A DNA stretch of 64,000 bases. Origin: Rhodocyclus tenuis (GTDB lineage Bacteria > Pseudomonadota > Gammaproteobacteria > Burkholderiales > Rhodocyclaceae). The notes under the pieces were generated by a model. The model saw nothing but the letters and a program-made list of their open reading frames with translations, ran no database searches and had not been told where the DNA came from. The stretch is taken from the NCBI RefSeq assembly GCF_014197755.1, contig NZ_JACIGE010000006.1, positions 62,001 through 126,000 on the forward strand. Direction: 5' to 3'. Positions 1 to 8,239 of this stretch are shown here, piece by piece (the first letter of the stretch is position 1; each line of letters starts with the position of its first letter). The position numbers were made by a program, and so were the translations under genes.

Positions 1-1
1 G

Positions 2-82
2 ATCATCGCCGACGACGAGCGCTTCTACGGCCTCGTCACCCGCTTCGACTTCATCAACCATCTGCGAAAGAAACTTGCATGA
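2..82 (+). CDS. C-terminal end of a cystathionine beta-synthase-like protein (partial)
   Basis: Only the last 26 codons are inside the window. The peptide (…ERFYGLVTRFDFINHLRKKL…) has the look of the end of a CBS domain, as found at the C-terminus of PLP-dependent cystathionine beta-synthases. The stop codon overlaps the start of the next gene (ATGA), so the two are translationally coupled. The usual partner of a cystathionine gamma-lyase in such a pair is cystathionine beta-synthase (reverse transsulfuration), and the call rests mainly on that context. The body of the gene lies outside the window, so the catalytic domain cannot be checked. Confidence 0.6.
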   Translation: MIADDERFYGLVTRFDFINHLRKKLA

Positions 83-1293
83 GCGCCAAAGCCGCCAGCG
101 CCCACCCATCCACTACTGCGGACGCACCGAAGCGTCAGGGCTTCGGCACGCGCGTCATCCACGCCGGACAATCGCCCGACCCGTCGACCGGCGCGATCAT
201 GCCGCCGATCTACGCCAACTCGACCTACGTGCAGGACAGCCCCGGCGTGCACAAGGGCCTCGACTACGGCCGCTCGCACAACCCGACGCGCTGGGCCTTC
301 GAGCGCTGCATCGCCGATCTGGAAAGCGGCGCGCAGGCCTTCGCCTTCGCCTCCGGACTCGCCGCCATCGCCACCGTGCTCGAACTGCTCGACGGCGGCG
401 CGCACATCATCGCCGGCGACGACCTCTACGGCGGCACCTACCGTCTGCTCGAACGCGTGCGCCGGCGCAGCGCCAAGCTCGATTTCAGCTTCGTCGACCT
501 CACCGATCCGGCGGCACTCGCCGCGGCGATCCGCCCGGAAACGCGCATGGTGCTGGTCGAAACGCCGACCAATCCGCTGCTCAAGCTCGTCGATCTGCGC
601 GAAATCGCCGCCGTCTGCCGCGCGCGCGGCCTGATCGGCGTTGTCGACAACACCTTCGCCAGCCCGTGGATCCAGCGCCCGCTCGAACTCGGCTTCGACA
701 TCGTCGTGCATTCGACGACCAAGTATCTCAATGGCCACTCCGACGTGATCGGCGGTGTCGCCATCGTCAGCGGCGACGAGCGCAGCGCCGAATGGCGCGA
801 ACGCCTGGGCTTCCTGCAGAACGCCGTCGGCTCGATCGCCGGCCCCTTCGACAGCTTCCTCGCGCTGCGCGGCGTGAAAACGCTCAACGTGCGCATGGAG
901 CGGCACTGCCAGAACGCGCTCGAACTGGCGCGCTGGCTCGAAGCCGAGCCCAAGGTCAGCCGCGTGCGCTACCCCGGCCTCGCCTCGCACCCGCAGCACG
1001 CACTCGCGCGGCGGCAGATGCGCGGCTTCGGCGGCATGATCTCGCTCGATCTCGCCAGCGACCTTGCCGGCGCGCGGCGCTTTCTCGAACGCTGCGAGAT
1101 CTTCTCGCTGGCCGAAAGCCTCGGCGGCGTCGAGAGCCTGATCGAGCATCCGGCGATCATGACGCACGCCAGCATCCCGGCCGCGCAACGCGCCGCGCAC
1201 GGCATCGGCGATTCGCTGATCCGTCTGTCGGTCGGCATTGAGGATGTCGAAGACCTGAAAACCGACCTGCGCCAGGCGCTGGCGGCAGTCTAA
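79..1293 (+). CDS. Cystathionine gamma-lyase/gamma-synthase family PLP enzyme
   Basis: This 404-aa protein is a cytoplasmic Cys/Met-metabolism PLP enzyme. The family makes or cleaves cystathionine. Visible signatures are the substrate/cofactor loop YGRSHNPTRWAFE (about residues 63-75), the D190-NTFASPW segment, and the PLP-binding lysine K215 in HSTTKYLNGHSD. The C-terminal half carries the family's SLGGVESL and RLSVGIED motifs. The start overlaps the stop of the upstream gene by four bases. If that gene is cystathionine beta-synthase, the pair would run homocysteine to cysteine, and gamma-lyase is the better guess. Gamma-synthase (metB) or beta-lyase (metC) cannot be excluded by sequence alone. 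Confidence 0.88.
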   Translation: MSAKAASAHPSTTADAPKRQGFGTRVIHAGQSPDPSTGAIMPPIYANSTYVQDSPGVHKGLDYGRSHNPTRWAFERCIADLESGAQAFAFASGLAAIATVLELLDGGAHIIAGDDLYGGTYRLLERVRRRSAKLDFSFVDLTDPAALAAAIRPETRMVLVETPTNPLLKLVDLREIAAVCRARGLIGVVDNTFASPWIQRPLELGFDIVVHSTTKYLNGHSDVIGGVAIVSGDERSAEWRERLGFLQNAVGSIAGPFDSFLALRGVKTLNVRMERHCQNALELARWLEAEPKVSRVRYPGLASHPQHALARRQMRGFGGMISLDLASDLAGARRFLERCEIFSLAESLGGVESLIEHPAIMTHASIPAAQRAAHGIGDSLIRLSVGIEDVEDLKTDLRQALAAV

Positions 1294-1414
1294 GGCCCGG
1301 CGGCGATTTCCTTATGCTTCGCCGGGTGATAAGCGAAGACGTTTTTCTTCGTTCCGCGAATCGGGAGGCGTCGGGATACTCAGTCCGTCAAAACCACCCG
1401 ACAGGAAATCCGTC

Positions 1415-2284
1415 ATGACTCTTTCCCGACTGCTGGCCGGCATTGTCCGCACCGCTGCCGCCCTCGTCCTCAGCCTCGGCGTCAGCACCGCTTTCGCCCA
1501 GGCCGAGCCCAAGACCATCATCTTCGGCGTCGCCCCTGGGCCCTATGGCGACCTGATCAAGCAGGGCATCCAGCCCGGCCTGGAAAAGAAGGGCTACAAG
1601 GTCGTCCTCAAGGAATTCAGCGACTGGGTGCAGCCGAACATCGCGCTCGACAACGGCGCGACGGATGCAAACCTCTTCCAGCACGGCATCTATCTCGAGA
1701 AGTTCTCGGCCGACAAGGGCCTAAAGCTGTCGCCGCTGATCAAGGTGCCGACCGCCGGTCTGGGCTTCTACTCGAACAAGATCAAGTCGCTCGACGAACT
1801 GAAGAAGGGTGACGTCGTCACGCTGCCGAACGATCCGACCAATCTCGCCCGTGCCCTGCGCTTCCTCGCCAAGCTCGACCTGCTGACCTTCAAGAAGGAC
1901 ATTGATCCGACCAAGGCTTCCGAGAAGGACATCGAGCACAACCCACGCGGCATCGTCTTCAAGCCGCTGGAAGCGGCGCAGTTGCCGCGCACACTGGATA
2001 CGGCGACGGCAGCAGTCATCAGCGGCAACTTTGCCATCGCCGCCGGCCTCGATCTCAACAAGGCGCTGAAACTCGAAGTGCTCGACGAGAGCATCAAGAA
2101 CCTGATCGCCGTCAAGACCGCCGACCTGAACAAGCCTTTCGTTGCCGACATCAAGGCGGTGGTCGAGTCCGACGAGTTCCTCGCGGTGATCAACGATCCG
2201 AAACGCCAGTTCTATTCCTTCCAGCGCCCCGAGTGGATCGTCAACCGTCTGGCGGCCAAGGCCAACAGCAAGCCCGCGAAGTAA
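1415..2284 (+). CDS. metQ: MetQ-type D-methionine ABC transporter substrate-binding protein
   Basis: This 289-aa periplasmic binding protein of the NlpA/MetQ family captures methionine (or a related amino acid) for the MetNI permease. A clear signal peptide covers about residues 1-29 and ends STAFAQA, a signal peptidase I site. There is no lipobox cysteine, although MetQ is a lipoprotein in many bacteria, so this one is probably soluble in the periplasm. Family motifs include FGVAPGPYGD near the mature N-terminus, the DANLFQH segment, and the VTLPNDPTNLARAL ligand loop. metN follows after 69 bp and metI overlaps metN, giving the operon order Q-N-I. Confidence 0.9.
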   Translation: MTLSRLLAGIVRTAAALVLSLGVSTAFAQAEPKTIIFGVAPGPYGDLIKQGIQPGLEKKGYKVVLKEFSDWVQPNIALDNGATDANLFQHGIYLEKFSADKGLKLSPLIKVPTAGLGFYSNKIKSLDELKKGDVVTLPNDPTNLARALRFLAKLDLLTFKKDIDPTKASEKDIEHNPRGIVFKPLEAAQLPRTLDTATAAVISGNFAIAAGLDLNKALKLEVLDESIKNLIAVKTADLNKPFVADIKAVVESDEFLAVINDPKRQFYSFQRPEWIVNRLAAKANSKPAK

Positions 2285-2353
2285 TCCCCGGCGTCGTCAT
2301 CATTTCCAGCCAAGGAACGGGCGCCCGGCGCCCGTTCCGCATTTGAGCCTCCC

Positions 2354-3376
2354 ATGATCGAACTGCAAGACATTTCCATCGCCTTCACGGCGAAGGACCG
2401 CACCGTGCGCGCGGTACGCAATGCCTCGCTGTCCATCGCCAGCGGACAGATCTTCGGCATCGTCGGCACCAGCGGCGCAGGTAAGAGCACGCTGCTGCGC
2501 GCCATCAACCTGCTGGAACCGCCGGACAGCGGCCTCGTGCTGCTCGACGGCCGCGACATCACCGGGCTGAAAGGCGCTGCCCTGCGCCGCGAGCGGCAGA
2601 AGATCGGCATGATCTTCCAGCACTTCAACCTGATGCTGACGCGCACGGTTTACGACAACGTCGCCTTCACCCTGCACATCGCCGGCAAGAGCCGGCAGGA
2701 AATCAGCGAGCGCGTTCCCGAACTGCTCGGCCTCGTCGGCCTCTCCGACAAGGCCGACGCCTATCCGGCGCAGCTCTCCGGCGGCCAGAAGCAGCGCGTC
2801 GGCATCGCCCGCGCCATCGCCAACCACCCGCAAGTGCTGCTCTGCGACGAACCGACCTCGGCGCTCGACCTCGAAACCTCGGCGGCGATCCTCGAACTGC
2901 TCAAGGAAATCAACGAGCGGCTGGGCATCACCATCGTGCTGATCTCGCACGAGATGAGCGTGATCAAGAAGATCTGTACGCGCGTGGCGGTGATGAACGC
3001 CGGCCAGATCATCGAGGAAGGCGAGGTCTATGACATCTTCGCCACGCCGCGCGAGGAATTCACGCGGCAACTGGTCGAGCACACGCTCAACCTCGATCTG
3101 CCGGCACGCCTGACCGAAGATCTGCGCGGCACGCTGCTGAAGATACTGTTCCTTGGCGAGCGGGCCGAACAGCCGCTGCTCTCGGAAGTGGCGCTGCGCT
3201 TCGGCGTCTCGATCAACATCCTGCACGGCAAGATCGAGTACATCAACAGCCGCGCGCTCGGCATCCTCGTTGCCCTGCTCGATCACGACCGCAGCGAAGA
3301 CGGCGCTTCCCGCCTCGGCGAAGCGATCGAATTCATCCGCCAGAACACTGCGCACGTGGAGGTGCTGCATGCTTGA
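2354..3376 (+). CDS. metN: Methionine ABC transporter ATP-binding protein MetN
   Basis: This 340-aa ATPase is the energising subunit of methionine import. It has Walker A GTSGAGKST (about residues 38-46), the signature LSGGQKQR, Walker B VLLCDEP and the switch-histidine segment ISHEM. The C-terminal ~90 residues form the extra NIL-type regulatory domain typical of MetN, which binds methionine and shuts the transporter down (family knowledge). The length is normal for MetN. The stop lies 8 bp inside metI, indicating translational coupling. Confidence 0.93.
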   Translation: MIELQDISIAFTAKDRTVRAVRNASLSIASGQIFGIVGTSGAGKSTLLRAINLLEPPDSGLVLLDGRDITGLKGAALRRERQKIGMIFQHFNLMLTRTVYDNVAFTLHIAGKSRQEISERVPELLGLVGLSDKADAYPAQLSGGQKQRVGIARAIANHPQVLLCDEPTSALDLETSAAILELLKEINERLGITIVLISHEMSVIKKICTRVAVMNAGQIIEEGEVYDIFATPREEFTRQLVEHTLNLDLPARLTEDLRGTLLKILFLGERAEQPLLSEVALRFGVSINILHGKIEYINSRALGILVALLDHDRSEDGASRLGEAIEFIRQNTAHVEVLHA

Positions 3377-4034
3377 GCTTCTGCTCCCCCTGCTCGACGA
3401 CCTCAAGCCGGCGTTTGGCGAAACCTTCCTGATGGTCGGCATTTCGAGCTTCTTCGCCATCGCCGGCGGCCTGCCGCTGGGCTTTCTGCTCTACATCACC
3501 GAACGGCGACTGTTCTGGGAAAACCAGGCCGCCCACGCGATCGGCAACGTGCTGGTGAACGTCATCCGCTCGCTGCCCTTCGTCATCCTGCTGGTGCTGC
3601 TCCTGCCGTTCACGCAATGGGTACTCGGCACGACCATCGGCCCGGCCGCCGCCGCCGTGCCGCTGTCGGTGGCCGCCATCGCCTTCTACGCGCGCCTCGT
3701 TGAAGGTGCGCTGTGCGAGGTCGATCCGGGAATCGTCGAAGCGGCGCAGGCCTTCGGCGCCAGCCCGCTGCGCATCGTCGGCAGCGTGCTGCTGCGCGAA
3801 GCGCTGCCCGGCCTGCTGCGTGGTCTGACGGTGACGCTGATCAGCCTGATCGGCTATTCGGCGATGGCCGGCATCGTCGGCGGTGGTGGCGTCGGCGATC
3901 TGGCGATCCGCTTCGGCTACTACCGTTACCAGACCGACGTGATGATCGTCACCGTGATTGCGCTGGTGATCCTGGTGCAGGCCGTGCAGGCGCTCGGCGA
4001 CCTGGCCGCGCGGCGGGCTGACAAGAAGGGTTGA
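3369..4034 (+). CDS. metI: Methionine ABC transporter permease MetI
   Basis: This 221-aa inner-membrane permease has about five hydrophobic segments. It carries the EAA loop (VEAAQAFGASPLRIVGSVLL) that contacts MetN, followed by the conserved IGYSAMAGIVGGGGVGDLA stretch typical of MetI. The start chosen is the ATG overlapping the end of metN (MLELLLPLLDD…). The frame is open further upstream inside metN, but that part encodes no plausible permease sequence. It completes the metQNI operon; a strong hairpin follows the stop. Confidence 0.92.
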   Translation: MLELLLPLLDDLKPAFGETFLMVGISSFFAIAGGLPLGFLLYITERRLFWENQAAHAIGNVLVNVIRSLPFVILLVLLLPFTQWVLGTTIGPAAAAVPLSVAAIAFYARLVEGALCEVDPGIVEAAQAFGASPLRIVGSVLLREALPGLLRGLTVTLISLIGYSAMAGIVGGGGVGDLAIRFGYYRYQTDVMIVTVIALVILVQAVQALGDLAARRADKKG

Positions 4035-4065
4035 GGCACGCGCCGGAGCGAGGTCCGGCCACCCA

Positions 4066-4100
4066 AGCAAAAGGGGCAGCCAGTGGCTGCCCCTTTTGCT
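4066..4100. terminator. Bidirectional intrinsic terminator between metI and the cysteine desulfurase
   Basis: A near-perfect inverted repeat (AGCAAAAGGGGCAGCCA / TGGCTGCCCCTTTTGCT) lies between two convergent genes. The A-run on one side and T-run on the other let it work for both strands. Confidence 0.85.
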
Positions 4101-4122
4101 GTTGCTTGCGCTGCAGCGACGC

Positions 4123-6003
4123 TTATCTCACCACGCCCTTGCCCCGCGCGAGACGGTGCAGCACGCGGATCAGCGCGTCGACTTCCTCGCAGGTGTTGTA
4201 GAAGGCCAGCGACGGGCGCACCGTGGCTTCGAGACCAAAGCGGCGCAGGATCGGCTGCGCGCAGTGGTGGCCGGAGCGCACGGCGATGCCCTCTTCGTTC
4301 AGCGCACGGCCGACGTCTTCGGTGCGGTAGCCGTCGAGGACGAAGGAAGCGACGCTCGCCTTGTGGTCCGCCGTGCCGATCAGGCGCAGTCCGGGAACGG
4401 TGAGCAGGCCTTGCGTGGCGTAGGCCAGCAGATCGTGCTCGTAGCGCGCGATGGCCTCGATGCCGACGCGCTCGACGTAGTCGATCGCCGCCCCGAGGCC
4501 GACGGCGTCGGCGATGTTGCCGGTGCCCGCCTCGAACTTGTTCGGCACGCCCTGGTAAAGGGTGCGTTCGAAGGTGACGTCGGCGATCATGTTGCCGCCG
4601 CCCTGCCAGGGCGGCGTCGCTTCGAGGATGTCGCGCTTGCCGTAAACCACGCCGATGCCGGTCGGCGCAAACACCTTGTGACCGGAGAAGACGAAGAAGT
4701 CGGCGTCGATCGCCTGCACGTTGACGCGCATGTGCGATACCGACTGCGCGCCATCGACCAGCGCTTTCGCGCCGGCACGGTGCGCCAGCTCGACGATTTC
4801 CGCCACCGGCGTCACCGTGCCGAGGGCGTTCGACACCTGCGTCACCGCCACCAGCTTGGTCCGGTCGTTGAGCAGACGCTGGTATTCGCCAAGCAGCAAC
4901 TGCCCCTTGTCGTCGACCGGGATGGCGCGGATTTTCGCGCCGGTTTCGGCCGCCAGCTGCTGCCAGGGAACGATGTTGGCGTGGTGTTCGAGCAGCGAAA
5001 CGATGATTTCGTCGCCCTCGCCGATGTTCTGCCTGCCCCAGGTCTTGGCAACGAGATTGATCGCCTCGGTGGCGCCGCGCACGAAAATCACCTCGTCCGG
5101 CGAGGCGGCGCCGATGAAGCGCGCCACCTTGCTGCGCGCGCCTTCGTAGGCGTCGGTGGCGCGTGCCGCGAGTTCGTGCGCAGCGCGATGGATGTTGGAG
5201 TTTTCGTGCGCGTAGAACTGCGCCAGGCGGTCGATCACCGCCTGCGGCTTCTGCGTCGTCGCCGCATTGTCAAACCAGATCAATGGCTTGCCATGAACGC
5301 GCTCGGCCAGGATGGGAAAGTCGCGGCGCACGGCATTGACGTCGAACGCGGGAAAGCGCATGGCATCAGCCTTCGGCAGCGCCGCCGCGGCCGGTACCGC
5401 CGGTTCGATGAAGTAATAGCCGCTGCCGGCTCCCGGCGCCTGCGCCGCCGGCTGCGTGCGCTCACCCGCCAGCTCGTTGAGCACGCGCCGTAGCGCCACG
5501 TCACCGGGCAGTTCGAACGGATGCGCAACGACGTGGTTCTCGGCCGGACGTGATGCTGCCGTCGGCGCCGTGTGCGCCGACGGCAGCGCTGTCGCCTCGC
5601 CGAGGAAGTAGTAGGGCGAAGCCGGAACGCCGGACGGACCACTGATCGGCGAACTGAGCGGCAGTGCCGCCGCGTAGGCCTCGGGAACGCCGAACTCAGG
5701 CGCCGCCGGGCCGGATTCGACCGGCGCCTGGCCGGTGTTGGCAGCAGCCAGCGGCTGCAGCGCCGGCCCCGGTTCGCCGATCGTCAGCCCGCTGACGCCG
5801 GGAGATGGCGTCGACGATGGGGTGGCTGGCGGCGCGGCGAACGCCGGGGCAGCGAACGCGGGTGAAGCGCCGCCGCCCGGCAGCGAGCGGAAAAACTCGC
5901 CGGCCAACTGCTCGAGCACCGCCGTGTCGGGCAACCCGGCAAACTCCGGGATGCCTCCGCCGGCCGCCGGCGTCTGGCTAGCGGTAGGTGTCGGAATAGT
6001 CAT
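4123..6003 (-). CDS. Family 2A encapsulin cargo: SufS-type cysteine desulfurase with disordered N-terminal targeting domain
   Basis: This 626-aa PLP enzyme takes sulfur from cysteine. Residues ~220-626 are a class II (SufS) cysteine desulfurase: DNAATTQKPQ (245-254), PLP lysine K443 in FSGHKVFAPTG, and catalytic C581 in RSGHHCAQP. Ordinary SufS is ~410 aa. The extra ~220 residues are rich in Ala/Pro/Gly/Ser and look disordered, with islands of sequence: LPDTAVLEQLAGEFF (24-38), SPYYFLGE (129-136) and GYYFIEP (195-201). In characterised family 2A encapsulins such an N-terminal extension loads the enzyme into the shell. The start chosen (MTIPTPT) lies 26 bp inside the shell gene, so the two are translationally coupled. 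Confidence 0.92.
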   Translation of the reverse strand: MTIPTPTASQTPAAGGGIPEFAGLPDTAVLEQLAGEFFRSLPGGGASPAFAAPAFAAPPATPSSTPSPGVSGLTIGEPGPALQPLAAANTGQAPVESGPAAPEFGVPEAYAAALPLSSPISGPSGVPASPYYFLGEATALPSAHTAPTAASRPAENHVVAHPFELPGDVALRRVLNELAGERTQPAAQAPGAGSGYYFIEPAVPAAAALPKADAMRFPAFDVNAVRRDFPILAERVHGKPLIWFDNAATTQKPQAVIDRLAQFYAHENSNIHRAAHELAARATDAYEGARSKVARFIGAASPDEVIFVRGATEAINLVAKTWGRQNIGEGDEIIVSLLEHHANIVPWQQLAAETGAKIRAIPVDDKGQLLLGEYQRLLNDRTKLVAVTQVSNALGTVTPVAEIVELAHRAGAKALVDGAQSVSHMRVNVQAIDADFFVFSGHKVFAPTGIGVVYGKRDILEATPPWQGGGNMIADVTFERTLYQGVPNKFEAGTGNIADAVGLGAAIDYVERVGIEAIARYEHDLLAYATQGLLTVPGLRLIGTADHKASVASFVLDGYRTEDVGRALNEEGIAVRSGHHCAQPILRRFGLEATVRPSLAFYNTCEEVDALIRVLHRLARGKGVVR

Positions 6004-6904
6004 GGTACTTGTCGATCTCCACGTCATCGAGAACGGCCAGCGCGTCTTCCGCATGCACCGCCAGCGAGCAGTAGAGCGAAATCAGGTAGGAAGCGATGGC
6101 GTTGCGGTCGATGCCCATGAAGCGCACCGACAGGCCCGGGCTCTGTTCGCCCGGCAGTCCCGGCTGATAGAGACCGACGACGCCCTGGCGCTTGTCGCCG
6201 ACGCGAACGAGCAGGATCTTGGTCTTGCCTTCCTCGACTGGTACCTTGTCCGACGGAATCAGCGGGATGCCACGCCAGGTGATGAACTGCGAACCGAACA
6301 GCGAAACGGTCGGCGGCGGCACGCCACGACGCGTGCATTCGCGGCCGAAGGCGGCGATGGCCAGCGGGTGCGTCAGGAAGAAAGCCGGTTCCTTCCACAC
6401 CTTGGTGAGCAGGTCGTCGAGGTCATCGGGCGTTGGCGCGCCGGTCAGCGTCGAAATGCGCTGGCTGTCGGCGACATTGGCCAGCAGGCCGTAGTCGCTG
6501 TTGTTGATCAGCTCGCTTTCCTGTTTTTCCTTGATCGTCTCGATCGTCAGGCGCAGCTGTTCCTTGATCTGGTCGTGCGGGCTGCTGTACAGGTCGGAAA
6601 CGCGCGTATGCACGTCAAGGATGGTGGTGACGGCGTTGAGGAAGTACTCACGGGGCTTCTCGTCGTAGTCGACGAAAGTCTGCGGCAGCACCGATTCGTC
6701 GCGCTTGGCGCAGGCGACGCGCACGTCGCGCGGGTTCTTCACCTGGTTCAGCCGGTAAATGCCGGCCTCGACCGGCAGCCACTGCAGCAGATGCACCAGC
6801 CAGCGCGGCGAAATGGTCGAAAGCTGCGGGGCGGTCTTCGTCGCGTTGGCCAGCTGCCGTGCGGCGACGTCGCTGAGGGCGAGTTGTGGGGCGTGTTCTG
6901 CCAT
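5978..6904 (-). CDS. Family 2A encapsulin shell protein (SrpI-like)
   Basis: This 308-aa protein matches the SrpI/family 2A encapsulin shell, an HK97-fold protein that self-assembles into a nanocompartment. Recognisable stretches include the N-terminal arm ending STISPRWLVHLLQWLPVE, the E-loop/P-domain region with VWKEPAFFLTHPLAI, and RRGVPPPTVSLFGS. The length is typical of family 2A, with no extra cyclic-nucleotide-binding domain as seen in family 2B. The cargo gene overlaps its 3' end and the XRE regulator lies 52 bp upstream. The gap just upstream holds an AT-rich motif shared with the rhodanese promoter region. Assignment is by recognition; a profile search would settle it. Confidence 0.9.
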   Translation of the reverse strand: MAEHAPQLALSDVAARQLANATKTAPQLSTISPRWLVHLLQWLPVEAGIYRLNQVKNPRDVRVACAKRDESVLPQTFVDYDEKPREYFLNAVTTILDVHTRVSDLYSSPHDQIKEQLRLTIETIKEKQESELINNSDYGLLANVADSQRISTLTGAPTPDDLDDLLTKVWKEPAFFLTHPLAIAAFGRECTRRGVPPPTVSLFGSQFITWRGIPLIPSDKVPVEEGKTKILLVRVGDKRQGVVGLYQPGLPGEQSPGLSVRFMGIDRNAIASYLISLYCSLAVHAEDALAVLDDVEIDKYHDYSDTYR

Positions 6905-6931
6905 GACTTACTCCGGACAAATGCTGCGGTG

Positions 6932-6951
6932 GTTATAGAAAAAACGCATAT
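6932..6951 (-). promoter_or_regulatory. Candidate operator upstream of the encapsulin gene
   Basis: Read on the minus strand, this site is ATATGCGTT, a short T-rich spacer, then TATAAC. The same two blocks occur at 8898-8915 upstream of the rhodanese gene, in the opposite orientation relative to the gene. The 52-bp gap between the XRE gene and the shell gene is the only room for an internal promoter. This may be a regulator site (the adjacent XRE protein or a CysB-type regulator) or promoter elements; function is inferred. Confidence 0.4.
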
Positions 6952-6956
6952 GCAAA

Positions 6957-7259
6957 TTACTCTTTGCTCTCAGCGCGGCTCAACAGGCTATAGCCATCAA
7001 AAACCCCGCGCCGCGCATGCGCGGCCGCAGCGCCTTGCGCGCTGCGTTCGCATTGCGCGAGCAGTGCCGAGAGCTGGAGGTCGAGCGCCTGCGCCAGTTT
7101 TTCGGCGGTTTGCAGCGAGGGCGCGGCGGTGCCGCGCTCGATCTCGCCGACGTACGAGCGATTGAGGTCGGCCTGTTCGGCGAGCTGCTCCTGCGACCAG
7201 CCGCGCGCCTTGCGCAACTGCCGGACCAGGCGCGGAAAACGATCGTGCACGCTGCTCAT
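6957..7259 (-). CDS. XRE-family HTH transcriptional regulator
   Basis: This 100-aa protein has a Cro/C1-type helix-turn-helix at about residues 12-66 (LRKARGWSQEQLAEQADLNR then SYVGEIERGTAAPSLQT). The remaining ~35 residues are low-complexity with no visible ligand domain. The start overlaps the stop of the serine acetyltransferase gene by four bases, and the encapsulin gene follows after 52 bp. It sits inside the cysteine/encapsulin operon and is the obvious candidate local regulator, but no target is shown by sequence. Confidence 0.9.
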   Translation of the reverse strand: MSSVHDRFPRLVRQLRKARGWSQEQLAEQADLNRSYVGEIERGTAAPSLQTAEKLAQALDLQLSALLAQCERSAQGAAAAHARRGVFDGYSLLSRAESKE

Positions 7260-8230
7260 ATGCCGCCGCCGTTCTCCATCATCTCGTTGCGCGCGAAGGC
7301 CTGCGTGACGACACTGCCGGCCGAGACGCTGTGCGTCAGCCAGACGTTGCCGCCGATCGACGAGCCGCGGCCGATGGTGACGCGACCGAGGATGGTCGCG
7401 CCGGCGTAGACGACAACGTCGTCCTCGACGATCGGATGCCGTGGCGCGCCTTTTTCGAGCGTGCCATCGGCGCTGACGGTGAAGCGCTTGGCACCGAGCG
7501 TCACCGCCTGGTAGAGGCGGACGCGCTCGCCGATCACCGCCGTTTCGCCGATGACGACGCCGGTGCCGTGGTCGATGAAGAAGCTCTTGCCGATGCGCGC
7601 GCCGGGATGGATGTCGATGCCGGTGGTCGAATGCGCCAGTTCGGCAACGATGCGCGCCAGCAGCGGCACGCCGAGCGTGTACAGCGTGTGCGCCAGCCGG
7701 TGGTGGATGATCGCCAGCGTTCCCGGATAACAGAGAACGATTTCGTCGACGCTGTGCGCCGCCGGGTCGCCGCGGTAAGCCGCCTCGACGTCGGTATCAA
7801 GCAGGACACGGATGTCGGGCAGCTGTGCGGCAAAGCGGCGCACGATGTCGACGGCGCGCTCTTCCAGCTGCTGCGGATCGACCGGGTTCTGCCGCGAAAC
7901 GTGCCTCGAAACGTGTCTCAGCTCGAGACGCACCTGCTCGAGCAGCGAACGCAGCGCCACGTCGAGCGTATGGCCGACGTAGAAGTCCTCGCTGCAACCC
8001 TGACGCAGGTCGACCGGACCGAGGCGCATCGGAAAGAGTGCGCTGCACAGGCGTTCGATGATGTCGTGCAGCGCCGAGCGCGAAGGAAACTCGCGACCGC
8101 TCGTTTCCAGCTTGCGGTCGTGCGCCAGGCGCCATTGTTCGCGGGCGGCGTGCAGGCCGCGCACGATGTCGTCGAGGCCCCAGTCTGGCGCCGTTGCGGG
8201 AAGCGGGTCGGGGCGAAGCGGTGCGTTCAT
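7256..8230 (-). CDS. Serine O-acetyltransferase (CysE/EpsC-like)
   Basis: This 324-aa cytoplasmic enzyme makes O-acetylserine from serine and acetyl-CoA, the committed step of cysteine synthesis. The N-terminal ~170 residues are helical. The C-terminal part is a left-handed beta-helix of hexapeptide repeats, with DIHPGARIGKSFFIDHGTG (the catalytic-site Asp-His segment) and VVIGETAVIGERVRLYQ. It is longer than typical CysE (~270 aa) and resembles the EpsC/SATase form often found beside family 2A encapsulins. It lies 9 bp after the rhodanese gene and overlaps the XRE gene. Confidence 0.9.
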   Translation of the reverse strand: MNAPLRPDPLPATAPDWGLDDIVRGLHAAREQWRLAHDRKLETSGREFPSRSALHDIIERLCSALFPMRLGPVDLRQGCSEDFYVGHTLDVALRSLLEQVRLELRHVSRHVSRQNPVDPQQLEERAVDIVRRFAAQLPDIRVLLDTDVEAAYRGDPAAHSVDEIVLCYPGTLAIIHHRLAHTLYTLGVPLLARIVAELAHSTTGIDIHPGARIGKSFFIDHGTGVVIGETAVIGERVRLYQAVTLGAKRFTVSADGTLEKGAPRHPIVEDDVVVYAGATILGRVTIGRGSSIGGNVWLTHSVSAGSVVTQAFARNEMMENGGGI

Positions 8231-8239
8231 AGCGCCCTC

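Noticed and set aside
25-1200. Long open frame on the minus strand opposite the cystathionine enzyme gene
   Set aside because: It mirrors codon bias of the plus-strand gene; the peptide is Arg/Ala/Asp-rich with no family look.
1294-1414. Riboswitch upstream of metQ
   Set aside because: A small GCTTCGC/GCGAAG stem is present, but nothing matching SAM or other known riboswitch cores.
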